In this document: positions 46,874 through 58,964 of the stretch, piece after piece
Layout: each line of letters opens with the position of its first letter
Position numbering within the stretch: the stretch's first letter is position 1
Source of the DNA: Xylaria sp. FL1777
Taxonomy: Eukaryota > Ascomycota > Sordariomycetes > Xylariales > Xylariaceae
DNA length: 64,000 nucleotides
Reading direction: 5' to 3'
Assembly (NCBI GenBank): GCA_022578965.1
Contig: MU400536.1
Coordinates: 62,001-126,000, forward strand
The notes under the pieces: generated by a model
Databases searched by the model: none
What the model saw: only the letters and a program-made list of their open reading frames with translations
Told to the model about the DNA's origin: nothing
Program-made: the position numbers and the translations under genes

Positions 46874-47603
46874 GTCTATTCGTTTAAAGCCCCAAGTCTA
46901 TATGTCTAGTAGGATAAGGTAGGACGAGAATAATATAATGAAGAGGAGTTAGGCGAGAGAGTTAAGGAAGGGAGAGCGAGCCACAGAATAAGGATGCCAC
47001 GAAGGGTATCGATATATGAATTAAGCTGTCTTACACATGAATTTGTTATACGAAGGCGTATACATGTACACATATATATATCAGTATTGGTCTATTGACC
47101 TGTTGTGCTTCATCACAAGCTTCGCACATAATCGCTCCAATCCCAACGATCGACCCGATCGCCCAGGACCGATCACTCCAACCAGACTCCAGCTAGTCAT
47201 TCATTCTCCGCTCAGCTTGCGCAATACAGGAATTCCGAGCCGCACCGTTCTGCACCAAGCAAGCCCCTGGCCCGCAGCCGGTCGTTAGCTAGATGCAATG
47301 GTCGATAGCAGTACTTACATAAAAGCTGCTGAAGGAGGCCAGTAGGCGGACAGAAGGAGAGGGTCTGGAGGGGAAAGCAACGAATGCCCCGCGCTAATTT
47401 GAGCGTGGTGGGGCTCGAAGCCTGCAGTACGTGCGCCTAGAATTAGCATTGAATGAGGTAAGTTTCGGCGGAATTTGACCCGTAGTCCGAGGTCAGTACA
47501 TATTACATGCGCAGTATACGTGCATTATGTAACCAGTACCTATGTACTTGAGGAATGTACCATGTAAGTACCTAAAGACTCGGTGCATTAAAATTAGTAT
47601 AAG
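46874..47603. promoter_or_regulatory. Upstream region of the SDR gene up to the transposon edge
   Basis: Normal-composition sequence with a few TACCTA motifs (about 47535-47575). A short plus-strand frame (47037-47288) looks random. The composition changes sharply at the inverted repeat at 47604. Confidence 0.5.
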
Positions 47604-47659
47604 GTACCGTATTTACCCTAAAAAGACTGAATAGCAACCGTTGCTAAAATTGCTTAGCA
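47604..47659 (+). repeat. Left terminal inverted repeat of the DNA transposon
   Basis: It reads GTACCGTATTTACCCTAAAA, then AGACTGAATAGCAACCGTTG, then CTAAAATTGCTTAGCA. It matches the reverse complement of 58965-59020 at 52 of 56 positions, all four differences being transitions. The inner part contains the near-palindrome GCAACCGTTGC, a possible transposase-binding site. Confidence 0.92.
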
Positions 47660-48158
47660 ATTAAGCACTGGCTATTAATAGCTAACCTTATTCTAACTAT
47701 TTTAGTGTAAGTTTTATACTTATTTAATATAGAGTTAATATAATACATTAATAAAACTTTAATATTTTTTGTATTATATATGCTATAATATTTACTTACT
47801 TAATATAAAAACTTTAAAAAACTTAATTAGCTTATAATTTTAATAAATTTATTAATATAATTATTTAATTATAAATTTAGTTAATATGTTAGTTTTTTTA
47901 GTTTATAAGTACTTTTAATTATACTAAAATTATATAGCTAATTAAATATTAATAAATAAACTTACGTTTAATTTTATAAGCTTTTTATTTTTAGCTAATA
48001 AAACTTTTAACCTTTATATTTATTATTTTAAGCTATAAACTTAGATTTAAACCTGTTATAACTATTAAAATCCTAGATTACTTAAATATATTATGCTAAA
48101 TAACTTTTATTATTATAAAAAAACCTTTAAAATTATATTTAATATTAATATATAAATA
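47660..48158. other. Left internal part of the DNA transposon, AT-rich, no gene
   Basis: Very AT-rich sequence lying between the left inverted repeat and the left LTR, all frames closed. It ends with the 5-bp AAATA (48154-48158) that is the target duplication of the nested LTR element. Confidence 0.7.
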
Positions 48159-48651
48159 TGTAATAAACTTATTATATATTAATATAACAGGCTTGCTTTT
48201 AAGGTCTTAATTTGCAAGTAATAATAAGATCTTTAACAGTAGTCCATTAAGGAGGTTTTCGGGGTACTTTTATTACTATATATTAATAAAGGTTTTAAAG
48301 GATTAAAAGTAATAAATATATTAGTGCTTAGCAGTTATAAAAAGTTAATAGCTAAAAAACTAAAACTAAATAAATAACTAAATATAAAAAGTGCATAATT
48401 ATATAAACAAAAAAAAAGTAAAAAAAGTAATAACTTTTTTTAAATTATTATAAGTTTAGTAAGCATTAAATTATTATAAGCTTAATAAGCTTTAAATTAC
48501 TATAAGCTTAATAAGCCTTAAATTATTATAAGCTTAGTAAACTAAGTAAATTATTATATAACTTTAGCTTTAGTTAGCAAAAAAAAAATATAAAGTATAT
48601 ATAAAAGCATTAAGCTGCTTTAAAAGCTATTTTTATGTTAACTTTATAACA
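48159..48651 (-). repeat. Left LTR, 493 bp
   Basis: It aligns over its full length with 55364-55856. Its outer part (48159 to about 48270) keeps G and C that are A and T in the other copy (for example GGAGGTTTTCGGGGTAC at about 48250-48266), while its inner part is heavily mutated. It contains four tandem 26-27-bp units at about 48441-48545. Confidence 0.92.
48441..48545. repeat. Four 26-27-bp tandem units inside the left LTR
   Basis: Units of the form TAAATTATTATAAGCTTARTAAGC are repeated head to tail. The same array occurs in the right LTR at about 55646-55750, so it predates insertion. Confidence 0.85.
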
Positions 48652-51600
48652 TTATTTCTTTTTTTTTAAAATTATTATTTTAACAATTTTTCTATAAGTA
48701 TTTTTTTTTTTTTTTTTTTTATATGTTATAATATTAAAGCATATTAAAAAACTAACTGCTTATTTAAAACAAAGCAAAAACTTATTTTTGCTTTTTTTAT
48801 TAATTTTATTAGTTATAAAGTTATGCTTTATTTTTGCTGCTTTAATTAATTATTAATATGCAAAATAATAAACAATATATTTTATTACTTTAAATGTATA
48901 TGCGTTAGTTATTTTTGCAACAAATTGGAAATTTTAATTAATTTAATTAATAATATAGTTTTTAAGCATTATTATTTTTAAAAAAAAAAAAAGCAAGCAA
49001 AGCAATAATTATTTTTAGTTTAAAAAGAACTAAAATAAGCTTAAAATAGCTTTAACTTTATTTTAAGCAAGTTAGCTTAGCTTTATATATAAAAACGTTT
49101 TTTAAAAGCAAAAAGTATTAAAATAGTTTAGCAAAAGCTTTAGTTTTTAAATAAATTAAACAAAATAAAGCGTATTAAAAAAAAACAAAAAGCGCTAGCA
49201 AAAAAGCAAAAATAATAAAAAAAGCAAGCTAAAGTAACGCAAGCTGCTTTATTTAAGTTTAATTAAGATTTTTTAGGCGTTTTTTTTAAAGTTAACCTTT
49301 TTTTTTTAGTTTTAAGCAGTTAAAGTATTAGCAATAAAACTAATTTATAACTACTTTAATAATTTTTAAGTATTTTTTAAGTTCTTAAGTATTGTTAGCA
49401 TATAAGTATTTTTTTTATTTAATAAAATACTTTAAGTTATTATTGTTTTAACAAAAATTTAGTATACTTTTAACTTTATAAATATTTTGATTTGTTTTTA
49501 TTTTTAGTTATATTTTAATAAATATTTTAATAAGTACTAGTTTTAGTAAAAAAATATAAAAAATAAAATAAATTTGCATATTTTTTAGTAATAATAGTTT
49601 ATAATTAGTAAATAAAATAACTTTTTTAATCTTAAAAAAGCTAAGCTTTTTAAATTTTAATTTATTGCTTAGTTGTTTTGTTTTAATTTAAAAAATATTA
49701 ATGTTTGTATTTTGTTTTTATTGTAGCAAATAAACCTTGTTTTTTTTTTTAAAAGTTAGTTTTTTAATTTGTTTTTTGTTATAATATATTAATATCTGTT
49801 GTTATAAAAACTAAAAACGTAGTTATAGTTTAGCTTATAACGTTTTAATTTCTGTTATAATAATTCTTGCTTAAAGTGCTATAATTAAAATAACAAATGC
49901 TTTTATTAATGTTTTTTTTTGTTTTTTAATAATTGCTTGCTATTTATAAACAGCTTTATATAAAAATATATTTATATTTTTGTTTGTTAATATATTATAT
50001 AAAATTTATATTATTAGTAATAGTTTTACTTAATTGTTTTATTAGTAGTTAATATAACTTTATAAATATTGTTTTAATATTTAGTTTAGTTTTTTTGTTT
50101 ATTTATTTATTTATAAATAATAAGCAGTTAAAAACTTTAGTTTAATATTAATAAGTTTAAAAAAACTAGTTTTAAACTTAAAAATAAACAATTTATTTCT
50201 ATTTAAAATAATTTTTTTTAATAGTTTATGTTTGTTTAAATATTAATATATAAAGGCATATATAAGTTATTTAGCTATTATATCTTTTTTAAACAGTAAA
50301 AAGTAAGCATACTTAGTAAATTTATTAATAATAACTTATATTTTATTATATTGTATTTTTGTAATTAAATCGGTTAATAAAAGTAATGTTATAATAAAAT
50401 TTTAAGCAATAGTATATTATGCTTATTTAAGTATTTATATAAGTTATAGCAATTTATAAAGCTTATGTTAAGCTACTTTAGCTTTGTTGCAAATATTGCA
50501 CTTTTTTATAATAGCTTTAATTATGTTTTATAGTTTTAAAAAATTGTATTTTTTTTATAATTGTTTAACTATTTTTGTTGTTTTTTAATATTTATATAAT
50601 AAATATTTATAAAACTTCTTAATAAACTTATTTTATAAAGATTTTAATAAATAAACCTTGCGTTTATATATTAACTTGTTTTTTTTTAATCTTTTATATT
50701 TTTGTAGTTTTGTTAACTTTTTTAAATTATAAGCTTATTATAGCTATATATTTGTAAAATTCTTAAGTATAATTTTAATTTTTAAGCTTTTATTTTTTTA
50801 AAAATATAACACTTAAATATTTTTTTTTAAAACTTTAAATCCTTTTTAACCTTGTTAGCTTAATATGTTTGCTTAAATGTTTTTTTTTTTTTTAATATAA
50901 TATATTTTAAAATTAAATTTAAAAAAAAAAACCATTTAATTTTTATGTTATTTAGTAATCTTTTGCGTAATTATAAATTTTATTAAGTTTTAATAATTTA
51001 AATAAATCTTAATTAGCTTTATAGTTTTTATAAAAAATAGTTCTTATTTTTTAAGTGCTATAATAATTGCAAGCAGTTTTTTGTTATATATAAAGTATTA
51101 TAATGCTACGTTTTATAGTGCTTTAAAATAATAAGCTACTAAGTGCTATTTTTTGTTGTTTTTTAATTATTTTAAAACTTTTGTAATTATATTATTTAAA
51201 GTATTTATTTTTAGCTTTTTTTTTTTTTGTAAATTAGGTAGTTTAACTATAAAGTTAGAAATAACTTTTAGTTTTAGTTTTTTAAAAGCTTTTTAAGCTT
51301 TCTTTAAAATTAAAAAGGATTTTTTTTTGTATTTTTTTTTTATATACTTTATAAAATAAAATGCCATTTTTTTAAAGTTTTAAATTAACATTTAAATATA
51401 GTTTAAAAATTTTAATGCTTATTATATGTTTATAATAGTAGCTAGGTTAAATATTTTTTAGTTTTATATTATATTAATTTTTAACTATTAAATTTATATT
51501 TGTTTTAAAGTAATCGTAAATCTTAAAAAGTTAATTTTTTATATATGCTATATATACTTTTTTATGTTAAGTTATAATTTTGCTTGTTTAAATATTTTTA

Positions 51601-54600
51601 ACACTTAAGTTATATATTTTTTATGTTTTTTTAATGTTTTAAAGTAAATTAAAATATTATTTAAGTAAATAAACATAAATTTATTTAAAAACTTTTATAA
51701 AATTATTATTATTATATATTAAAAGCTAGCTAATATGTTTTATAGTTTTTATAGTATAACTATGTATTTATATAGTCTATATATTGTTTATATAGCGGTT
51801 TTTTATTTTTTTTTTTTAGCTATTTTAATAATATAATATTTATTTAAAATATTAATTATTATAAACTATTTTGCTTAGCTAATGTTTTTTTTTATAATTA
51901 TTAGCAAAGTAAAAAAGTATTTATTTGTAATAATAATTGCATTTAATAATTAATAGTTAACTATTATTTATTATACTAGTTTTTTTTTTTTATTAATTAG
52001 TTATTTTTTATTTTTTATTTTAAGTACTAGCACTATAAAGTATTTAATAAATAACTAAAACTTTCTTAAAAATCTTTTTGCTAGATTTTTTTAAATATAT
52101 TTTTATAAAGCATTTATTTTATTTAAGCTTATATAATATACTTAATAAAGCTTTAGTTAATATTTTTTTTTAATAAAAATATAATAGTTTTATAAGCTAT
52201 GTTTAAGAAGTTCTTTTTTTTTTTTTTTTTTAAATAGTTTATAAAATCTATAATATACTTTTAGTATTTTGTTTAAAATTTTTTTTGCGATTTTTCTAAT
52301 TTTTTTGCTTTATTTTTTGCTTTTTTAATTAATAGTTTTTGCTTTTTATTAAATTAAAAGGTTATTAGTTTTTAGCTATAATATTTTTAAAATAATATTA
52401 TAATTAAATATATTAGCAATATTTAATATAATTTATTTTTTATGTTTTTATATAAATATATTAAAAAGTTTAGTTTTTTTAAATATATAATTATTATTAT
52501 AGCTAAAAATGCTTTTATTAAATCTTTTAATTTTTTAGGATTTTTGCTTGTATTTTTAAAAAATCTTATTTTGTTTTGCTACTTTAAGTAAAATTATGTT
52601 AGCTTATGCTTTTAAATTAATTAAAATGTTATATTTTCTTTTTTAATATATAAGTTTAACTTTAAATTAGTTTTATTAGTTATTGCATTAAACTTTATAT
52701 AAAGCTTTAGTTTTTTTAGCTATTTGCTGCTTTTTTAGTAAATGTTTATTTTGTTTTTTAACTTTTTTTTATTAAATATTTAAATGCTTGTTTTATTTTG
52801 TATTTTAAATATTATTATACTTTGTTTTATTTTTGCTTTTAAGCAAGCTTTAAATTGTAGTTTTTAAGCTTTTTTGCTTTTAGCAACTATTTTTTAGTAT
52901 AGCTATACTTTAATTAACTAGTAATATTTATAGTAATTATTTTTATATTTTTTTGAACTAATGTTATAAATGCAGTTAAAATTCTTTTTAAATATTATAA
53001 ATTTTTATAAATTTTTATAATAAATTATAGTTATAACTAATTACTTTAATTTATAAAAGTTTTATATTTCTGTTTTTATAATTCGTTTAAAAAACTAATT
53101 ATTTTTTAATTTATTAAGTAAATATTAGTAATAATAATATATTATATAATAATTTTATAATATTTTATTATATTTTAGATTTTTTAAGCATAAAATATTA
53201 TTATTATTTTTTATTATAGTTTTATTATAGTAATAACTTTTAGCAATTAATTAAATTGCTAGCTTTAGTTTTTAAAATATATTAGTTTTTACATTAATTA
53301 TTAGTACTTTTTTATTTTGTTATATTTAAAGCAATTTAAGCTATAAAAATATTTTGTTTATTTTTATTAGTTTTTTTTTTATAGTATTTTTTATAGTTTT
53401 TAATTTTATTTGTTTTTGCTTTAAAGTTTTATAAGTTTTGTTTTTTTAAGTTTATTTAATAATTAAGTATTTTAATAGTTTATAATTAGTTTAGTAATTA
53501 TACCATTTATAGTTATAGTTTTGTTTTTTTAAGTATAATTTTTTTTTAAGCTATATTTTAAGCTTTAATAGTTTAAAGTTTTTGTAGTTTTATAAGTTTG
53601 CTAACTATATTAACTTACTATTTTTTATTGTTTGCTATTTTTAATTAAACTATTTTTTTAAGTTATATATTAAATAACTTTAATTGTTTATATAGCAAAT
53701 ATATCTTTTTGCAATTTGTTTTAATAATTATAAAGCTTTTAAATAATATTTATATGCTTGTTTATTTTAACTTATATAAATAAAGCATTTAAATTTATTT
53801 AGTATAGCACTTTTATTTTAACTTAAAATAATAACTTTATATTTTTGTTTTAAAAACGTATTTTTTAAGTTGTTTTGTTGTTTTTTATTGTTTTAAACTT
53901 TTATAACTTGTACTTTTTTTTTAAACTAAAAGATTTTTTTCTTTTTGTAGCTTTTTTTTTTATTCTTTTTTTTAAATTAGCATTATTTTTAAAAGTGTTC
54001 TTTCTTTTTATAATTATAATATTTAACTTTAGACATATTTTAAGGTTATTATTTTTAAACTTTATTAATTTGTTTAAACCTTTGTTTAATACTTTTTTAA
54101 ATATTTTTTTTTTGTTTTTTTTTGTTTTTTTAGTTTTAAAGTACTAATTAAATAATTATTAATTAATTATAATAGCTATATTAATATATATATTAATTTT
54201 TGCTAGTTTATTTATTTTATATAGTTTATTTTAAACTTAAGTTTTAAGTTTACTATAAAACAAATAAAATAGTATAAACTTAAGCAATTTTAAAATTGTT
54301 ATTAATTGTTTAAATTTTATAGCATAATTTACTATTGCTTTTATTTGTTTTAAGTAGTAAAATGCTTTTTTTATATGTTTTACTTTTTAAATATTTTTAA
54401 ATAATGCTTTTATTTAATTTTTAAACTTAATATAGTTCTTAAAAATTTTTTTTGTTTTTAGTTTAAAGTTAGTTAACTTGTTAGCTTTTAAAAAATCTTT
54501 TAAAATAAATTAAAACTATTTTAATATTTTTTTTAATAGGAATTATAAAATAATTATTACTTTTTAGTTCTTTTTTATAATAGTAATAAAATGCTATTTT

Positions 54601-55363
54601 AAATAAAGTTTAGCATAAATTAAAAAAGCTTTTATATTTATAAATTTATTATAAAGCTTTAAAGCAATAAGTTTAAAACTTTTAATGTTTAGTATTTTTA
54701 ATATTATAAATAATCTTAATAGTAAAAACAGCAGTAGTAATAAAAAGTTAGGTTTTTTATTTTAAATTATTACTTTAAGTATAATAATAATAAAAATAAA
54801 CGTTAAATTTACTAATAGTAATATTAATATTAGTTATAATATAATTACTTGTTTAAAGCTTTAATTTATTATTATAATAATAGTTATTATTGCTGCTTTA
54901 ATTATTATAACTAATATTTATGCTAATTTAAAAGTTATAACGCTTAGTATTTAAGCTATTCTTTAAGTTAAAACAACTAATTTATTTTATAGTATTAGCG
55001 TTAATATTAGCTTTTTTTTATTATTACTGCTTAACTTTTCTTTTTTTATTACTGCTTTTTTTTTAATAAAAATAGCTAATAAAAGTGCTAAAGTTTATTA
55101 TTTTAATATATTGCTAGTTCTAAAAGTTTTTAAAATCTTTAAACTTAATTTTTAACTTTTTATTTTTAGTAATATAACCTAAATTTAGTTTTATTAGTTA
55201 TTAAGTAAAGTTTACTTATATAATACTGTTTAGCATTTTTGTTTTTTAAATATTTCTTTAGTATACTTTTAAAAGTTTATTTTATAAATTGTTTATTACT
55301 TAACTTTTTATACTAATATTTGTTTTTATATGCTAAGTTTTATTAATTAAAAAGCTATTAAAG
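48652..55363 (-). pseudogene. Internal region of the LTR retrotransposon, gag-pol destroyed
   Basis: 6.7 kb of extremely AT-rich DNA, long T-runs on the plus strand (for example 48696-48721). Reading frames are closed on both strands; the single longer one (53875-54147) translates to Phe/Leu/Lys low-complexity sequence and is a by-product of composition. The internal length suits a full gag-pol element before mutation. Confidence 0.75.
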
Positions 55364-55856
55364 TATAATAAACTTATTATATATTAATATAATAAGCTTG
55401 CTTTTAAAGTTTTAATTTGCAAGTAATAATAAAATTCTTAATAGTAGTTTATTAAAAAAGTTTTTAAAGTACTTTTATTACTATATATTAATAAAGGTTT
55501 TAAAAGATTAAAAGTAATAAATATATTAATGCTTAGCAGTTATAAAAAGTTAATAGCTAAAAAACTAAAACTAAATAAATAACTAAATATAAAAAGTGCA
55601 TAATTATATAAACAAAAAAAAAATAAAAAAAGTAATAACTTTTCTTAAATTACTGCAAGTTTAATAAGCACTAAATTACTGTAAGCTTAATAAACCTTAG
55701 ATTACTATAAGCTTAGTAAGCTTTAAATTACCGTAAGCTTAGTAAGCTAAGTAAGTTATTACGTGACCTTAGCTCTAGTTAGCAAAAAAGAAGTGCAAAG
55801 TATATATAAAAGCATTAGGCCGCTTTAAAAGCCATCTTTATGCTAACTTTATAACA
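55364..55856 (-). repeat. Right LTR, 493 bp
   Basis: Its outer part (about 55710-55856) keeps G and C (GTTATTACGTGACCTTAGCT, GCATTAGGCCGCTTTAAAAG) where the left LTR has A/T, the mirror image of the left copy. A TATA-like TATATATAAA lies at about 55800-55810. The tandem 26-27-bp array is at about 55646-55750. Confidence 0.92.
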
Positions 55857-56050
55857 AAATAGCAGCAATAATATAGTTAACCTATATATATATTATAAAT
55901 ATAAACTATTAATAAAAGCATAAAATAAATAGCTATATTAAAATTAAGTTATTATATTATTTAGCTTTTTAGTACAAAAGCTAAAGCTTATTAAATATAT
56001 GCTAAATACTTTTAAATCTATTAAATATACTAGTTTTTAATGCTATAAAT

Positions 56051-56205
56051 GCTTTATTAATAGCTTTATTAGTTATTTTATTAGCTATTTTATTAGCTAT
56101 TTCATTAGTTATTTTATTAGCTACTTTATTAGCTATTTTATTTGTAACTTTATTAATAACTTTATATAAAACTTTAAGTAAAACTTTAAGTAAAACTTTA
56201 AAAGT
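56051..56205. repeat. Short tandem arrays in AT-rich DNA
   Basis: About seven copies of a 15-bp unit (TTATTAGCTATTTTA type) are followed by three copies of a 12-bp unit (AAAACTTTAAGT). Confidence 0.8.
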
Positions 56206-58569
56206 TTTATTTTATACTTTATTAAATACTTAGTGTTAATAAAAAAAATAAGCAAAAAAAATATATATATTATATGCTAAAATATTAAAATAAATAAATA
56301 GTATAAGCATATATAAGCTAATTTTAGTTAGTTTTTAATTAATTAATAAAGTTAGTTTTAAATTTAAAAATATTTAATAATGCTTTTTAAGCTTATTAAA
56401 ACATTTATATACTATTTTTATATATAAATTAGCTTATAAAAGTTTTAGCAATAATAGTTAAGTTATTTTTAAAAAAATTTACTTATAAAAAATAAGTAAT
56501 TAATATATTAATAAATAAAGCTTTTAAATTTATTATATAATTTAAGTAAAAACTATAAAATTACTACTATTATTTAGCAAGCTATTTATATATTTTAACT
56601 ATTATAAATAGTTAGTATATTTATAAATAAAGCTTTTAGTTTTATTATATAAATTAAATAAAAACTAAAGGTTTATTATTATTTTTTAGCAAAATAAAAG
56701 CTTTGCTAGTTTATATACTTAATAAAAATAATAATATAGCATAAAGCAAATTATTATTACTAGTAAATTTAATAATATTGCTATTTTTTAGCTGCTTTAT
56801 TATTTTTATTTTTAAGCTATTAACCTTTAATTTATATTAGCTATATATTTTTTTTAATATTTTGTTTTTAAGGCTTTTATAGCTATTTTAAAGCATTTTA
56901 AAAGCTTTAAAAATATTAATTAGCTTAATTTTATTATTTGTAATAGCTTTTAAAATCTTTAAATTAATACGTTTTAATAAATAAAAATACTAGTTATTTA
57001 ATTATAACTGCTTTTAATTAATGCTTTTTATGCTAATTTTATAGTTATTATAGCTATTTAAATAAATAAATATATTAGTTTTTTTAAATAATTTAGTAAT
57101 TAAAGCTTAATTTTTTAGTATAAATGCTTGTTTTTATATGTTATTAATAATATAAATAGTTATTACTTGTTTTTAGCTAATTGTTTACTTTTTTAATAAG
57201 TTTTTAGCTTTATTTAGCTTTTTAAAATATAAATCTAGCTTTTTTTTTATTTATACTTTAAAAGTGCTATTAAATCTTATATTTAGTAGTTAAAAGTAAA
57301 CTATAAAACTTAATAAAATTATTATAGTTATTACATTAGTATTTTTTAATGTTTTTTTTATTAGTAAAGTTTTATAAAAAGCAATTATATTAATAATTAA
57401 TAAACACTTTTTTTTTTAAGTATAAGCAGCTAAATTAGCTTTAATTTATTTTTTAAATAACTTTTTATTATTATATGCTGTTTTATTAAATTTTATGTTA
57501 ATACTTTAGTAATATAGTATGTTTTCCTTATTAATTATTATGCTTTTACTATAAAAAATTACTAAAAGCTTTAACTTTTTTATATATAACTTATTTAATA
57601 TAAAAGCTAATATTAGTATTGCTTAATATTTACTTTAGCTGTTTTTTTTTAACTTTTTTTGTATTAACTTAATGCTTTTATAATTATATATATAATTTGT
57701 TAAAAACTTAAATAGCATTAAAGTTTTATTAAAATTAATAATTAAGCAATAAAAAAACTTTTTAAAACTAATATTTTTAATAAAATTACTTATTAGTACT
57801 ATATTTATTTATAACTAGTTATTTTATAAAACCTTTTAAATAAACTACAAAAATTAGTTTATATAGCTAATTATTTTTTTTAGCACTTTAATAAATATAT
57901 AAGTAACTTAATAATAGCTAATTTAATAGCGTTATAAAAACTTTTTAAACTATTTATTTAAAAATACAAAAATATAGCTATAATTAAAATAAAAATTTGC
58001 AAAAATAGCTATTAACTTTTATTTAAACTAACTAATAGTTATTAATTTTTGATTTTTTTACATTTTATAGAATTTCTTTTATAATATAGCTTTTAATTTA
58101 AGCTAACAAAAGCTAAATTAAAAAGAAAAGCTATTAAAAATAGTTTTTTGCTTAATTTACTACTTTAAAATAGTTTAAATATTGCTAATTTTAAAGTAAG
58201 CAAAAGCTTTTTAAAAAAAAAGTTTATAAAAGCTTTTTTTAATAATAAAAGCACTAAAAAAAAACTAAGCTTTAATAAACTATATATATTACTTTATTTT
58301 GTTTAGTTTAAGTAAAATTTAGTAGTTTTTTATAAATAACAATACTTTTATTTTTTTTTGCTAAAAATAATGCTTTTAAACCTATTATATAAGCTTTAAA
58401 AAAATATAATTAGCTTTTTTAATACTTTTTTGCTTTAAGCTTAATTATTTAGCTAAAAACACTAGCAATAATACTATTAAGCTATATTAATAGCTTAAAT
58501 AAGCTAAGTTAAATTAATAAGCTAAATTAATAAGCTAAATTAATTAGTACTGCTAATATTATTATAAAT

Positions 58570-58790
58570 TTAAGCAAATTAGCTATTTTTAAGCTATTTT
58601 AGCTATAATAAAAAAATCTAGCTATTTTAGCTATTTTTGCATAGTTTAGCTATTTATAAGCTATTTTAGCTACAATTAAAAAACTAGCTATTTTAGCTAT
58701 TTATAGCTATTTTAGCTATAATTAAGCTATAATAGCATTTTTTAGTTATTATAACGTTTTTTAGCTATTTATAGCTTTTTTAGCTAATTA
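58570..58790. repeat. AGCTATTTT-type degenerate array near the right end
   Basis: AGCTATTTT and AGCTATAAT units recur on both strands over about 220 bp, forming many small palindromes around AGCT. It sits about 200 bp inside the right inverted repeat. Confidence 0.75.
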
Positions 58791-58964
58791 CTAAAATACT
58801 TAAATAAATAGCTAGCTTAAAAGTTTAAAGCTTATATATATTAACTTTTAAATAATTAAATAACGCTAATATTATTGCTAGCAAGCAGATTTATATAATA
58901 TTTGCTTATGCAAGTGCTTTTTTAATATAGCAAGATTGTTGTTACATAATCAATTCTTCATGCA

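Larger units (their letters stand above)
48159..55856 (-). mobile_element. LTR retrotransposon, 7698 bp, complete but hypermutated, nested in the DNA transposon
   Basis: Two 493-bp LTRs (48159-48651 and 55364-55856) in direct orientation. The left copy keeps the TG...CA termini; the right copy has TA...CA because of one G-to-A change. A perfect 5-bp target duplication AAATA lies at 48154-48158 and 55857-55861, typical of Ty3/Gypsy or Ty1/Copia integration. The minus strand is favoured as the sense strand: the sequence next to the left LTR at 48652-48667 is a polypurine run when read on the minus strand (AAAAAAAAAGAAATAA, a PPT position), and the interior is T-rich on the plus strand. No gag or pol frame survives. 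The superfamily cannot be decided. Confidence 0.88.
55857..58964. pseudogene. Right internal part of the DNA transposon, transposase destroyed
   Basis: 3.1 kb of very AT-rich sequence between the nested element and the right inverted repeat. All frames are closed. Local tandem arrays are present at 56051-56205 and 58570-58790. The last 50 bases before the inverted repeat regain normal composition and include a CAAGATTG...CAATCTTG hairpin (58931-58979). Confidence 0.7.

Noticed and set aside
53875..54147. Longest open frame in the AT-rich island (90 codons)
   Set aside because: It translates to Phe/Leu/Lys low-complexity sequence expected from T-runs; it begins with a non-ATG codon and lies in the mutated retrotransposon interior.
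56051..56205. CRISPR-like appearance of the tandem array
   Set aside because: There are no unique spacers; units are contiguous and degenerate, and the organism is eukaryotic.
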